From Scleropages formosus (taxonomy: Eukaryota > Chordata > Actinopteri > Osteoglossiformes > Osteoglossidae), in NCBI RefSeq assembly GCF_900964775.1, contig NC_041826.1, forward strand, positions 23,836,612 through 23,900,611: a stretch of 64,000 bases of DNA, read 5' to 3'. Made by a program: the position numbers and the translations under genes. The notes under the pieces were generated by a model. It saw nothing but the letters and a program-made list of their open reading frames with translations. It searched no databases and was not told the origin of the DNA. Of the stretch, positions 1 through 11,755 are shown one piece after another (the first letter of the stretch is position 1; the number at the start of each line of letters is the position of its first letter).

Positions 1-2630
1 ATGTACGTAGTTTTAATGTATTATTTATAGCAGCAGCATTATTTTAATTGGTACGTTGCAATGTGGTTTATGGGTGGGACGCAGACGGGGGGATTCGAAC
101 ATGAGCGCCGCCGTTAAGAGGCTCTTTGTGTCCAAATAAGCGGTCGAGCTGTTGAGCGCAGGGCAGAGCCCCACAGAGCTCATGTTGGTTCTTGCTTTAT
201 TGGCGCTTTAATTCAAAGGCGAAAAACGGCTTCGGGTTCTTTTGAGATTGATCTCGTGAACCGGCTTTCCTGCAGGTTTTTTTTTTCTTAAATTGAAAAC
301 AAAATACCTTGGTAAAATTACACCTGCTACAGTCATGTAGAGAACTTTACTGGAGCTGAGCTCACCAGATGGGGGTCGCTTTGTCTCCAATGGCTCATTT
401 GCAGCAGATAGAATTTGTGCAATTTTAATGCATCAAGCATGAAAATGTGTTAAATCTTCTTAAAGAATCCTTTGAGTAGCGATGCGTTTACACCTGTGTG
501 ATGCAGTACTTTACTCGTGGAAACAATCGTCTCAAAGCGCCGCTCAACTTTTCTCTTAAACTGTTGAAATTTGCTGTAAAATTGGTGCTAATAACCAGAG
601 TGCCATCAAACGGGGTTTTCTCGATCCCTGTGAACGGTGCACTTCATCACTCTCACTTCCAGCAATAAACATGTTACACCGATTAGAGCAGCAGTTTTAA
701 GCGCTTTGGTAGGAGAAGAATTGATCGTTACGCGAACGAAACTGTGGCTCTTCCAGTTGTCTCAACAGTAAAACATGGTGAAGTACTGTGGGCTTCCCGC
801 TCGAAGGCCGTTTCGTCGTGTGTAACGTGCAGGTTGGACACACGGCACGGTGCGTGTCCTTTGACGCAGGGCATCATGAGAAGTACAAGCGCTGTAAACG
901 ATGGTAATTTTTGAGGTGAAGACGGTGGGAAAAGTAGAGGGATCATAAATGTGCGACACACCTTCGAAGTGTCCGGTTACTTTCTGTCCTGTAGACTAGA
1001 GTAAATTCTGCCTTATTTACCAGCTGTGTGGAGCCTCTGCTCAGCATTCCTTTAGCCTCCAAAGTGAAGAACCTGCCGGAAAGTTCTGGGATCGAAAGCG
1101 GTCTCGTGTTCGAAAGCATCGGCGCTGCTTCTTGGGTTTTTGGTCTCATCTCCCCCAGCGCCTGCTTTAGGGTCGCTCTGCCCCCACCCCCCTGCTTTTC
1201 TGTGCTCAGCACTACTCTGCACATTCATCTTTTATTCCCTTCTTCTGAATATTTTAAGAAGGAGGGAAAGAAAACGCAGGAAGTTGAGCTCCAGGCACAA
1301 TTTAATTTATTCCTTTTTTTTTTTTTTTTTTTTTGTTTTCCCTCCATGTGTTTACCTCCCTGTTCACTACTGTGTTTGCACTCGGTCAACTGGAATATGG
1401 AGACACTGCTGTAGGAAATAAAAATGTCATTGTCTTAACGAGAACTGCTTGTTTGTGCTTTGTGTGTGCGTGCGTGCGCCCGCTTGCACTGCTAGCGTAC
1501 GTTCTCCATCGCTGCCCAAGCATTAGTTGGGTGACCCTCTTACACTGACAGCCGGATTGCCGCAAGGCCTTTCGGAGTCTCCCGCCTGAGCTGCTGCCAC
1601 ACCCTGGCTGTGCTGCGGAGGGGTGGGGGGTCCCGGGGTCCCAAAGGTCTCCGAGCGAAGCGTGAAGGAATGAGGCGACGTGACGCCTGCCAACAAAGGG
1701 CACCGTGAAATGTGGGCGATGTCTTTGTAACCCTGTGTCGCCTCTCAGAACCATATGGCCTGGTGTCCATTGTCCACTTTGCTGTCCACTGTGACCCCTG
1801 ATCACCCAGAAATTCATGTCAGTTTCATGACGTTTGCAAAATATTTCACAGGTACGGACGGGTTTGTGTTGAATGCTGTCGCTCCGCTTTTAACCTACTA
1901 CACATTTTACCATTGAAAATGTCCTTGGCTTTACGCCTTAGGAAAGGGATGTTGTAGCTCTTTTGTGGTGTGTGTCTAAATATATTTATATATAATTTTC
2001 TTTTTAAGCTTAACTGCCAATTTTTGTGACTGGTACAAAGAGACTGTGTCATTTTCTTTGACTGATAGAATTAAAGAGCGAGAGTGCGCAATATTTGGAA
2101 CAGCGTTCGAGGCGCCAATGAATGCTCTGTACAGTATATCAGCGATTCACAGAATGTCTGCTGTACTGGACTCAAAAAGCTTTTATTTCCAAACGGACGT
2201 GGAAATGTTGGCGTAAAATCGAACAGTGAAAGGGTGTAAACATGAACTGAGCGGCATCCTGCCATGATGTTCAATAAGTGCAGAATTAAATTCTAATAAA
2301 AATAGCGAAACTGCTCCGTACGAAGATTCTGACGTGAATTATACCATGTTCCACTCTTTAAAACTTCTGTCTCTAGGATTAAGGCCGAGGCCGCCGGACG
2401 TTTGCGGAAAAGGGAGGACGCACGCCTTGCGTTACCGGAATGTTCCTACAGCAAACGCACACACTTTCTCCTCCTGAAATACACATGTAAATAACCGTTG
2501 TCCTCAAAGTGCAGCTGTTATAATAAATGTGACTTGGGAATATTGGGGTTCTTTGAAGAATGGAAAGAGCGTTACTGTGTTCGCAGCTCTGAGCCCCATG
2601 TGACACAATTGATTTTGGTATTTAGAAAGA
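1..2630. other. Intergenic stretch, no gene identified
   Basis: I see no exon with a recognisable domain here. Open frames are short and overlap each other on both strands. A plus-strand poly(A) signal near 1417 suggests that the left part may be the 3' UTR of a plus-strand gene lying off the window. A run of about 22 T lies at 1313-1334. The right end holds the downstream flank of slc31a1. Confidence 0.5.
1417..1422 (+). terminator. Putative poly(A) signal AATAAA
   Basis: AATAAA is followed after about 20 bases by a T/GT-rich stretch (1449-1475), the usual layout of a cleavage and polyadenylation site. It could end a plus-strand transcript entering from the left, but no coding exon of that transcript can be seen. 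Confidence 0.4.
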
Positions 2631-2639
2631 ATGTGTCAC

Positions 2640-2645
2640 TTTATT
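2640..2645 (-). terminator. slc31a1 poly(A) signal (AATAAA on minus strand)
   Basis: TTTATT on the plus strand reads AATAAA on the minus strand, about 50 bases past the slc31a1 stop codon. This would give a very short 3' UTR. Longer 3' ends further left cannot be excluded. Confidence 0.5.
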
Positions 2646-2693
2646 AGGAAGGAAGCGAAGGATTCGGCCCTCGTGCCACCGGGCGAGTCGAGA

Positions 2694-5600
2694 TCAGTGG
2701 CAGTGCTCCGTCACGTCCACCACCACCGCCCTCCTCCAGCCGAAGAGGAAGTAGCCGACGCCGGCGCCGGCCGCCACCGCCATGCACAGGTAGCCGTTGT
2801 AGGTCATGAAGAGCAGCATGAGGAAGTAGCTGAGGACGACCTGGACGACGTGGAGCGCCGTCTGCAGCAGGTGGGGGGGGCTCAGCAGGCGCCGCCTGGT
2901 GGCGGGAGACAGAAGCGGAACAAAGGGCGGGTGTGGAAGGGACGCGTGGCGACCTTTACGCTCATCTCGCACTTTTCCCCACAGCCATTTACAGTGATTT
3001 ACCCTTTTATACACTGGAGCAGTTCAGGGTAAGTACCTTATTGCAGGGTACAGCAGCTGGAGGTGGGATTTTGGGCCCAAAGCAGCGGCTCTAACCGCTA
3101 GATCTCAGATTAACTGGGGAATGAAGGAGTGAGATGGGGGTGTGGTGATGCGGTGGGCTGGGTCGGGTTTGGGTTCGAGTCCTGCTTGGGGTGCCTTGTG
3201 GCACGCTGGCGTCCCGTCCTGCGAGGCCGGGCTAGGCTCCCCTTTGCTGTGACCCCACTTGGACAAGTAGCTTCAGAGTGCGCATGTGCGCAGAGAGAAG
3301 GCGTGAGAATCGTTTACGGGTCTCTCCTGGGACATGTGACGAGCTGAAAAAGTGGTTCTTTGCGCCAAGGACAAACGTCCCATAGCGCCCCCCCCAGCTG
3401 ACATCACCGATGATGCATACCGGTGCGCGCCCCCCCCCCCCCCCACGCCATTGCAGTTTCCATTCCGAGTGGGTGGTGTTGCCCTCTGGTGGCGAAGCGC
3501 GGTATTGTGGCAGAAATGCCAAACCCGACTTTGACAAAACAAAGCTGCAAAGAAAATGTAATAAAAAGCAATAAGAATGAACTGCGAAATGTTTGTATTG
3601 CCGATTATTTGTAACTCGGAGATTGGACACAAAGTACGGGTTTTACTCCGCCAGTTTCGGGCCGAAGGTCGGAGCAAAATGTTGCTGCTCATCAGTAAAT
3701 TGCAAGGCCAAAATGACCTCCTCGTCGAAGCGGGGCTCCCGGTTCCGTAAACCTCTCGTTTCACGAAACGTTTGTTCTCGGCGCTCAGCTCCTCACGCTG
3801 CGCTGCCGAATCGATGGAAGCGCCAGAGAGGCTCTTCGCTCCGGAGGATCGGCCCCAAGATCCCCGGTCGAGCGGAGGCCTACGTGTGCGACGTGAACGT
3901 GGTCCTTTCCTGCATCCTACGCCTTTAACGGGACCTGCCAGCGCCGGTGTGCTTCCAGCTGAGTAAAACGACGTTCTGCTTTCCCTTCAAGGCGCACACG
4001 AAGACGCCTTGGCCCGAGGACACGGCTCCATCGCAGCTCCCTGGATTTCAAGGGTTAAAGGTGTCGCCTCACCGTGAGTGTACCGCGGTAAGTGTACGAA
4101 TGGTGAGATGCTGTGAGATGAAGCGAAGGGCTGAATTAAGGACTCGATAATAACAGAATACGAAAAGCGACTCGTGATGTTGGGTTTTAAACACGTTGAC
4201 CTTGTTGACCTCCTGTGTGTCGTCACCGATTTCCCGTTTCAGTCCAGCTCAACGCTGCGAACCGCTTCCTTACCGACGGAAAACTGCACATCGTGGGCTT
4301 CTCAGGAATGTTTCGGACTGCGGTGAAGTTTTACACACCGGCAAGGAAATGGAAACGTCACCGAGAGCGAAGCCTGAGCCGTAACTTTTACAACAAGAGC
4401 AATAATAATTAATGTTTTTGTCGAGGGACACTAACTGACACTGACCTGTCTTCCTGACAGCCTTAAATATGCGCCGTTTACCGAAATAAGTGTCAGGAAT
4501 GGAATCCTGCTGATAAAAGCCTTGGAAATACATCATTACCAAAGTTTTTTTTAAAACGTTTTTAAAGAAAACAAAAATTTCCATAATGGAAAAATTCAAG
4601 TGAGACTCAAGGTTCACAATGTGCCCCTTGGAGAAGCATAAATCCAGATAAATGCACAGAGTCTGAACCACTTGTCCCATACGGGGTCGCGGGGAACGGG
4701 AGCCAACCCGGCAACACAGGGCGTAAGGCCAGAGGGGGAGGGGACACACCCAGGACGGGACGCCAGTCCGTCGCAAGGCACCCCAAGCGGGACTCGAACC
4801 CCAGACCCATCGGAGAGCAGGACTGCGGTCCAACCCACTGAGCCACCGCACCCCTATTCCAGATAAACACATAGAGTCTGAACCACTTGTCCCATACGGG
4901 GAACCGGAGCCAAACCCGGCAACGCAGGGTGCAAGGCCGGAGGGGGAGGGGACGCACCCAGGACGGGACGCCAGTCCACCGCAGGGCACCCCAAGCGGGA
5001 CTCGAACCCCAGACTCGCCAGAGAGCAGGCGCCGGCCAACCTCGCTGCGCCCCCACCCCCCATCCAGATAAAGACAAATCACAGAATTTAGCGAGACAGA
5101 AAATAACACAAAGATGAATTACTGAAAAAAGTCACTTATAATGTCTTCACAGAGACGCATTCTTGCACTTTAACGCAGTTACATTTATTCATTTAGCTGA
5201 CGCTTTTCTCCGAAGCAACTCACACTCTTGAGGTTGCAATTATTTACCCATTTATTCAGCTCGGTAATTTTACCGGAGCAATGCAGGGCAAGCACCTTGT
5301 TCAAGGGTGCAACAGCCAGAGGTGTGGCTCGAACCTCCGACCTTCGGGCCAAATGCGGCGGCGGCGGCACTAACCGCTACGCTACCGGTTGTCCCGCAGC
5401 CTAGTCATAGGACCCCTTTGGCTGACCCAGGACCGACCCAGGACCCACCCAGCAAAGAGCGAGCGACTCACCTGACGGTCCTGCGCGCGTCCAAGAGGAC
5501 GTTGCCGTCGTCGAGCCCCGGCGCGTCCACGGAGCTGTAGCGCACGCTCACCCGGCTCCTGCGCAGCGCGAACTCGCGGCCGACCTTGAGGCCTTCGTAG

Positions 5601-5844
5601 GCGGCGGCGAGCAGGAACACGACGAAGCAGGCGCCCGCCATCTCTGAACCCGAAACACAGCCCGCATGTGGACAAGGCGTAGCGCTGCGGCGTAGCGCTG
5701 CGCCGCACCGCGTTTTTTATACTGCAGCGACCGAAGAGACGCGTGCGGTAAGAGGGGAACGATGAGCCGACCTCCAGGGGTGCGGATGATCAGCCCGGGG
5801 AACAGCAGCTCGACATCGGCGTAGCCCAAGTAGAAGGTCATGTG
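2694..5844 (-). CDS. slc31a1: High-affinity copper transporter CTR1 (slc31a1), 3' three coding exons
   Basis: CTR1 forms trimers in the plasma membrane and imports Cu(I). Three coding exons are visible on the minus strand: 5772-5844, 5473-5643 or 5472-5643 and 2694-2895, all with good splice sites and matching phase; they encode about 148 residues. The first begins just before MTFYLG and VELLF, the second begins EMAGAC, and the third holds transmembrane helices 2 and 3. Key CTR1 features are present: the MxxxM copper-selectivity motif (MLLFM, followed by TYNGYLC), a GxxxG packing motif in helix 3 (GAGVG), and the C-terminal HCH metal ligands. The HCH end separates SLC31A1 from SLC31A2. Human CTR1 has 190 residues, and the Met/His-rich extracellular N-terminus should lie on an upstream exon that I could not find. 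The introns carry SINEs. A paralogue of slc31a1 is possible. Confidence 0.88.
2984..3107 (-). repeat. SINE family B fragment
   Basis: Minus-oriented 5' part of a tRNA-derived SINE that recurs in this window. It shows the CAGGGTAAGTACCTT block followed by a degenerate tRNA-like head. It lies in the slc31a1 intron between the last two exons. Confidence 0.6.
3136..3280 (+). repeat. SINE family A, diverged copy
   Basis: tRNA-derived SINE. The internal pol III B box reads GGTTCGAGTCC, followed by TGGGGTGCC, a CGTCCCGTCC block and the tail GGACAAGTAG. It lies in the slc31a1 intron and has decayed more than the other copies. Confidence 0.7.
3480..3493 (-). promoter_or_regulatory. Candidate CTCF site
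   Basis: The minus strand reads CCACCAGAGGGCA, an excellent match to the CTCF core motif. It sits in non-repeat DNA in the slc31a1 intron. Occupancy cannot be judged from sequence. Confidence 0.4.
4658..4854 (-). repeat. SINE family A, first of a tandem pair
   Basis: Near full-length minus copy: the tail (CTTGTCCCATACGGGG on plus) is on the left and the tRNA-like head with its B box on the right. CCAGATAAA flanks it on both sides, and the right-hand copy is shared with the next SINE. Confidence 0.85.
4871..5060 (-). repeat. SINE family A, second of a tandem pair
   Basis: Second minus copy directly behind the first, separated only by the shared ATTCCAGATAAACACA direct repeat. A third repeat copy (CATCCAGATAAAGACA) follows it. 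Confidence 0.85.
5188..5398 (-). repeat. SINE family B, near full length
   Basis: The left end holds the conserved tail (ATTTATTCATTTAGCTGACG, then CTTTTCTCCGAAGCAACT). The right end holds the tRNA-like head with CTACGCTACCGG and the B box GGCTCGAACCTC. It lies in the slc31a1 intron, just past the middle exon. Confidence 0.85.
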
Positions 5845-5899
5845 CTGTTGGGAGGCGAGGACAACAACAAGATCTAGAATGAGACAAGCGTTTCCTGAC

Positions 5900-6800
5900 T
5901 AGTCTAGAGTCCACGTACGAAATATTTCATATAATATTTATTCTACTGACAATATATGTGAATAAATCTCGATTCATGATCATGCAGCTCAGTTTGGTCA
6001 CGGCTGAAACTTGTTGAGAAGGCCGCAAGGCGCGAAACGCGAGCCGGCGTCATTCACGAGAGAGGAGCTGAAGCGCCGCTCGACTCCGGTCCCAGAAAGT
6101 GCCGTTTCAAGGTCATTTCCAAGCGACTCCATTGGACCGTAATGAGGTTTACTGCGGTAAAGAAGTGTAAGAGCCGGAGGAGTTTACATTATTTTAAAAT
6201 CATTGCAAGTCCCCTGTTACAACTGATGTATTGGTCCTAATTAACCCAATTTGAGATCTTAGTACCTCTAGTCATGCTCTGAAAACAATATCTATATATA
6301 TAGTCTCCCATATGCGGTATATACAGTATATAATATGATATGTTTAGACTACATATTGGAGAGTAAAACAAGTGTTTTAATGTTTTCTCTTATTCTGGTT
6401 CAACCTAATGTTGACGACGTCCTTAAACACTAATAAACCAAATGATACTGGATATAATAATGTAACTTTATATTTCTGCATTGTAGCGACCATGGAGAAA
6501 AATGATGTGTGCTGTTCCTACGAGGGAAATGACTCGGCGGTGTGCTGGAGGTGCGTGGAAACGCACTGCGGTCAGCGCTGATGGAGTCAGAACGCGGTAT
6601 TTCCTCTTCCGTTTCCGGGTCCCATCCGGGGAACTCACCATCATCGCGGAAGCGTGGCTCCGAGCAGAGCCGCCCGGAGCTCCTTGGCCTCCACCGGAGG
6701 ACTCTGGAGAGTGACGGAGACCAGGGGACTGATGGGAAGCTTCCATCGTACCGCGACCATGTGGAAAGATGAGAAGAACAGGAAATGGGTGAAGATGTAG
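5900..6800. other. Upstream of the visible slc31a1 exons, no gene identified
   Basis: The missing Met/His-rich first exon of slc31a1 should lie here or further right, but I see no run of Met and His codons on the minus strand outside repeats. The region is AT-rich around 5930-6480 and more GC-rich from 6480, with no recognisable coding exon. Confidence 0.4.
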
Positions 6801-6813
6801 AGCAGGAGAAGCC

Positions 6814-7052
6814 GGGGGCGCGGCGGCGCGGCGGCGCAGCGGGTTTGACCGGGTCCTGCTCTCCGGTAGGTCTGGGGTTCGAGTCCGGCTTGGGGTGCCT
6901 CGCGATGGACCGGCGGCGTCCCGTCCTGGCTGTGTCCCCTCCCCCTCCGGCCTTGTGCCCTCTGTTGCCGGGTTGGGCTCCGGCTCCGGCTCCGGCTCCG
7001 GCTCGCTGGGAGAAGCAGTTTCAGACTGTGCGCGTCGTCGTGTGTGTGGTGC
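6814..7052 (+). repeat. SINE family A with internal CGGCTC expansion
   Basis: Plus copy starting with GGGGGCGCGG and GGCGCAGCGG, with B box GGTTCGAGTCC. A short (CCGGCT)n expansion at about 6975-7002 replaces part of the body. The end runs into GTGTGTGTGG, the (TG)n tail. Confidence 0.8.
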
Positions 7053-7274
7053 AGGAGCAAGAGTGTGACGATCAGGGCTGCGTTTCAGCTCCTTGAGGAA
7101 ACGCTCAGTCCCTGACACTTTAGTTTAAAACCGAACTTATTTTCGAGACTAAAGTTGGTTGAGGGAATAAACAGATATGAACTATTTTGTGAGGACCGTG
7201 ACAGGTCTATACCGTGTTTACATCATAATAGGCAGTAGAGCTTCGGCTTTCTAAGAAATTTTTTAAACTAGTGC

Positions 7275-7305
<31 letters not shown>
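7275..7305. repeat. (ATT)n microsatellite
   Basis: Trinucleotide run of about ten units. Short CA and AT runs follow at 7420-7447, 7560-7571, 7601-7625 and 7743-7754. Confidence 0.9.
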
Positions 7306-7306
<1 letters not shown>

Positions 7307-7754
7307 CAGGCTATAAAAACAAGTCTGGTAGTGTATAGTAAATCCTCAGATGAAGTGGAGTGCAGAAGGACCACATTTCTTTGTACTTTCAGTAATTCCA
7401 ATAGCTGGCAGTTGGCGCGCACACACACACGCGCGCGCACACACACATTAACAGAGAGGACAAATGTTTACTTGACCCCACATTATAAATTTTCTACTTC
7501 TGCTTCTGGGAACACAAACAAAACCCTAAGTCGGTTTTAGTTCTGTTATCCTTACACTACACACACACACCCATGAGCAACTTTTCATTGAGGAACTGAA
7601 ACACACACACACACATATATATATCTATGATGCTGTTTGCATGTATTCATGTATTAAACCTTTGGAAGAGATGAGTAAAAATTCAGTTTTTACCCGTTTT
7701 CAAGTACCTTGGTAAACTTTACTATTGCCAAAGCTCTGCTCCACACACACACAC

Positions 7755-8146
7755 GTAGGAGCTCTTCAAAAACACAGTGATGTAAATATTCGAAGAATGT
7801 AGTAAACAACACCTATAAACATCGTTTTCTTTCCTTCTTTCCCTCATCTGCACGGTGTCACTTTTAGCAACATTCCAAAATGTTTTGTTGATCTAAAACT
7901 ATTACAGTAATGAACAGAACAAGGTATTTATACATCACTTTTACCATATTGACAAAGTGAATTGTTTTCTGCATGATTTTTTTTTTTGCAAGAAAATGGT
8001 CAAGTTCACTGTAAAATATTAACACTGGAGATTTCAGGAACAATCTGTGCTGTAATGATGAGTCTGCAGGGGGGCAGTGAACAACTGAAGGGTAAGAATG
8101 AGGAAGAAGCTGCTGGAGCACTGCAGTGTCACTCAGTCGCATGACT

Positions 8147-8189
<43 letters not shown>

Positions 8190-8870
8190 CTTCTCGGAGA
8201 AGCAACATCTGCGGTTCCATCCACCTCACGAACCCCAAAAAGGACCATCAGTAAAATTCCCTTCCCTCCTCCCTTCATTAAAATAAATACCTTTTATTCC
8301 TTACGTCATACAGCACAGCTGCAGCAGGATAGGAAAAATAATTTTTGACAAAATCAGGTATTAAACTGATTTATATGCGATGAAATAAGACGACAGCAGG
8401 AGACCGGACGTGCGGTCCGCATCCGACCGTCTTCGGCTCGGCTCGGTGCCGTCCGCCCTGGTTGGAAACGTCGCTGTCGTGTTCAAAGTAGAAACCAGAG
8501 GCTGAAACCGAATTAAACTAAATTAAATTAAATTATTTTTTCCCTCGTTTTTAACATTTTCCCAGATACTGTCCCTCCAGAGAAGAGCAGCCAGCAGCTC
8601 TTTTGCAGCTCGCTGTTGCTCACATGACACCACTAGTGACTCTTATGACTCGTGCGATTTCCATATGATTTTATGATTCGAATGATGGTATGAGTCATAC
8701 GAAGAGCTATATTTTTCATATGACTATATGAGATATGATTTTCTATGAGAAAAGCGTCTGCCAAATGCGCGACACAAATAAGACGTCGAGAGAAACATCT
8801 AGAATTTATGTCGAAGTTGAGGGCGGGGTTAACACCGTTCCACGCACTCAGCAGGGACACGGGGGACCCA
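7755..8870. other. Intergenic, no gene seen
   Basis: Only a (CA)n array and a possible fragment of the family B SINE tail (GAGAAAAGCGTCTGCCAAAT near 8739) are recognisable. Open frames are short and composed of low-complexity sequence. Confidence 0.45.
8149..8187. repeat. (CA)n microsatellite
   Basis: About 19 uninterrupted CA units. No SINE body flanks it. Confidence 0.95.
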
Positions 8871-8879
8871 ACATGTTGA

Positions 8880-9085
8880 GTTCATGTTCAGTTATCTGAC
8901 ACTTTGCTCCAAAGCAACTTACCGTGTTAAACAACTGTTTACCCGTTTATTTATGTGGGTCATTTTACCGAAGTAACTTTTCGGGGTAAACAGCTGGATC
9001 AAGGCTGGTACGGTCACAGGTGAGATTCAAACCTGCAACCTTTGGCTCCAAGTGCAGCAGCTCGAACTGCTGCCCCACCACCACC
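8880..9085 (-). repeat. SINE family B, near full length
   Basis: The tail on the left is diverged (CACTTTGCTCCAAAGCAACT). The head on the right has ATTCAAACCTGCAACC and ends in a (CAC)n run. Confidence 0.75.
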
Positions 9086-9747
9086 ACCATTGGAGAAAAC
9101 TGAATTTTGTCAGAGTTAAAACGGTGATGTGGTGAGGAAACGGCTCGTGATTCAGTAGGAAAAGCCCTTTGGCGAACAATTGTACCGCAAAGGAGTGAAA
9201 TACAAGTACAACGGTAAAAAAAAAAACACCACTGTCGTCATTCAATGTGTTTCTTAATAATTATCCACAACATTTTAGTAGTAAATGTACTAGAGAAACA
9301 CATTCAGAAATATCAAAACACAGGTCAGAGTTGCCCCCCCCCCAGGCCGCCACTGTCTCTTATTTACCTTCTTTTTTTACCTCCTTTCTTACCGGGGTGT
9401 TTGGATGCAGCCGCTGGAAGGAAACTTGAAGCTGGAGCTTTGGGAACCCCAGGCCGACCGCTCTGTCTGTGTGTGTGTGTGAGAGAGACACTGCAAGGGG
9501 GCTGAGCTACTGGATCAAAACCGCCTTCATCATGTGATTTCCTTCACGCTCCAGGCTCCTGCACCGACTCTGCCCACAAGTGTCTCCGCCTCCTGCTGCT
9601 CCGCTCTGCTCCGCTGTACTCGGCTCCGCGGTAAAACCACACGTACCCTGACCTCCGCTCTGCTCCCCGGGTAACCCTTACCGTGCCACTAAAGCCATAA
9701 AGCTGTAGAAGTGGGCAAAGGCTGCCGCCGGAGGACAGCATTTACAG

Positions 9748-9945
9748 CAACAAGACTCTCTGGACCCAAAGGTTGCAGGTTCAAATCCCACCTCCCGCTG
9801 TAGTCCCCTCGACTGCGGTACTTACCCTGAATTGCTCCAGTAAAAAATGACCCACTTGCACAAACGGCTAAATAATTGTAAGTAACTTAAGACTGTAAGG
9901 GCAGCCTGTGGAGAAACGCACTTCACACCCCTGAGCGCCGTGGGG
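9748..9945 (+). repeat. SINE family B
   Basis: The tRNA-like part is GGACCCAAAGGTTGCAGGTT, followed by TACCCTGAATTGCTCCAGTA and a degenerate tail ending near 9945. Confidence 0.8.
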
Positions 9946-10047
9946 CTTCATCGCAGAGGAGCGGCAACAAGGTTCTTATGACACCTTTCAGGATGAATTA
10001 TTGATTATCATTTTTGTCATCGTCATTATTATTGTTCTTGCTGTTGT

Positions 10048-10049
<2 letters not shown>

Positions 10050-10087
<38 letters not shown>
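10050..10087. repeat. (AT)n microsatellite
   Basis: Nineteen AT units. A further (ATG)n run lies at 10270-10290. Confidence 0.95.
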
Positions 10088-10091
<4 letters not shown>

Positions 10092-10099
10092 TTATAGTT

Positions 10100-11110
10100 T
10101 ATATGTATAAATACTCCTGCATGACTCACATTTAGGTGGGTGATTGAAGCTTTCAAATGTGATTTAGTCTCCAGTAAAATTTATGCACACAGGTCCATCA
10201 AAAGAGTTTTAAGAATTATAAGGTCATTTCCCTCCCCTAGTCTTCCTGTATAGAATAAAGATGTTGGTGACGATGATGATGATGATGATGTGTGGTTTCC
10301 TGTATGAAAACATTGCTCTGTACAGTTTGGCAAGTACCTCCTGTAGGTGTGTAAAGCTGCTTGGACGACAGCGACAGCGCGCCGGTGGAGAAGCGCCCAA
10401 AACTGAACTGACCGCATTCCTCACCCTCCGCACCCCAGGGCCTAACGTTGTTGTCGTCTCCATGACAACCTGGCTCGAGATGAAAGGCACACGTTCGTGA
10501 CCTAGAGCTTGTTTCATTCCGAGGGCAGCAGAGTTGAGCGGGAACGTCCCTATTGTGTCCTATCAAATCAGCGTCACGCAAACGCCACCAAGGACTGCGT
10601 CGATACACACCTTCGCGTTCACAAACCCGCAGACATAATGCACTACCCCCCCGAGGCATCGTGCTGCTCTGAAAGTACTCTACTTTACTACATGTTCTCA
10701 CTTTTCAGTTTGTTGGCCTAGTTATTCCTGCTCACCTCCACGGCCTTTACCCTCGGGTGGCGACACGGCACTCGGGCTCTTTGCGCTCCAAACGTTTGAA
10801 CGTGAAGGTCTTTGCGCAGGAAAATGATGCCATTTTTGGAAACTCTGCAACTATTATATTTGGTAGCATGATCCAAACTCTGATTCCATAAGTACAGCCT
10901 GTGGGAGGTGGACAAAATGCTTGACACTCAAAATAATACACCTGTCCCTCACCTAACGGGGTTCATTCATTCAAAGAAATCAGCCACATAGTCGATTTTC
11001 TGCTGAGATAAAATGACCCTCATTTGTTATGGGTCTACAGTTTAGAAGTAAAAAGTATCTCCAGGAGGAAGACTGAAAGGTGGGACGATACGCTGTCTGC
11101 AGTTTTGCAG
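10100..11110. other. Intergenic, no gene seen
   Basis: Non-repetitive apart from the (ATG)n run. The minus strand of that run encodes six His in a row, but it lacks Met codons and an exon boundary that would tie it to slc31a1. Confidence 0.4.
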
Positions 11111-11130
11111 GCACTCTACCGGTCCATGGC

Positions 11131-11354
11131 ACACACACACACACACACACACACATTTTCAGAACCGCTTGTCCCATACGGGGTCACGGGGAACCGGAGC
11201 CTACCCGGCAACACAGGGCGTAAGGCTGGAGAGAGGGAGGGGACACACCCAGGACGGGACGCCAGTCCGTCGCAAGGCACCCCAAGCGGGACTTGAACCC
11301 CAGACCCACCGGAGAGCAGGACTGCGGTCCAACCCACTGCGCCACCGCGCCCCT
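11131..11354 (-). repeat. SINE family A with (TG)n tail and target-site duplication
   Basis: Minus copy whose 3' tail is the (CA)n run at 11131-11154. Direct repeats CTCTACCGGTCCATGGCA (11114-11131) and CTCTCCGGTCCATGGCA (11353-11369) flank the whole unit including the (CA)n. The dinucleotide run therefore belongs to the inserted element. Confidence 0.9.
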
Positions 11355-11755
11355 CTCCGGTCCATGGCAGTGACGTTCAAATTATACTGTATATCTCGGT
11401 TGGCCTGGAACGCACCCCCAGCCCCCCCCAGCGGGAGGAAACTGAACGAGTGACTGACGTACAGTTACTTCATATACATGTTCAGTACAAAACTGACAAA
11501 CAAAAACTGAATCGTGAAGAAAAATGTTGTTCAAAGACTTTCCTACTTCAGAATCATCTGAAACATTTTTATAAAAAATCATCCCTCTATTGTCATTGTA
11601 TTTGATATAACATTATTTTATAATCATTAATACAACTACATACTTGCATTACAAGCATAATAAAATAATCTCTGATACAACAGGCAGAAACTTCCTGTGC
11701 ATTCAAGTAGAAAGAATTGTTTCCGTCTCGGTGTCCAACAGGCGTCCACACGCGT

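Noticed and set aside
1028-1421. Two overlapping plus frames of 93-128 codons
   Set aside because: They cross a poly(T) run and a poly(A) signal, and no domain or conserved block is seen.
4270-5109. Minus-strand frame of 279 codons
   Set aside because: It reads through two SINE A copies and their flanks. The predicted peptide repeats the SINE sequence (VRVPLGVPC) and has no domain.
10237-10300. Six-His run on the minus strand as the CTR1 N-terminal exon
   Set aside because: It comes from an (ATG)n microsatellite, lacks Met codons and has no splice site in suitable phase.
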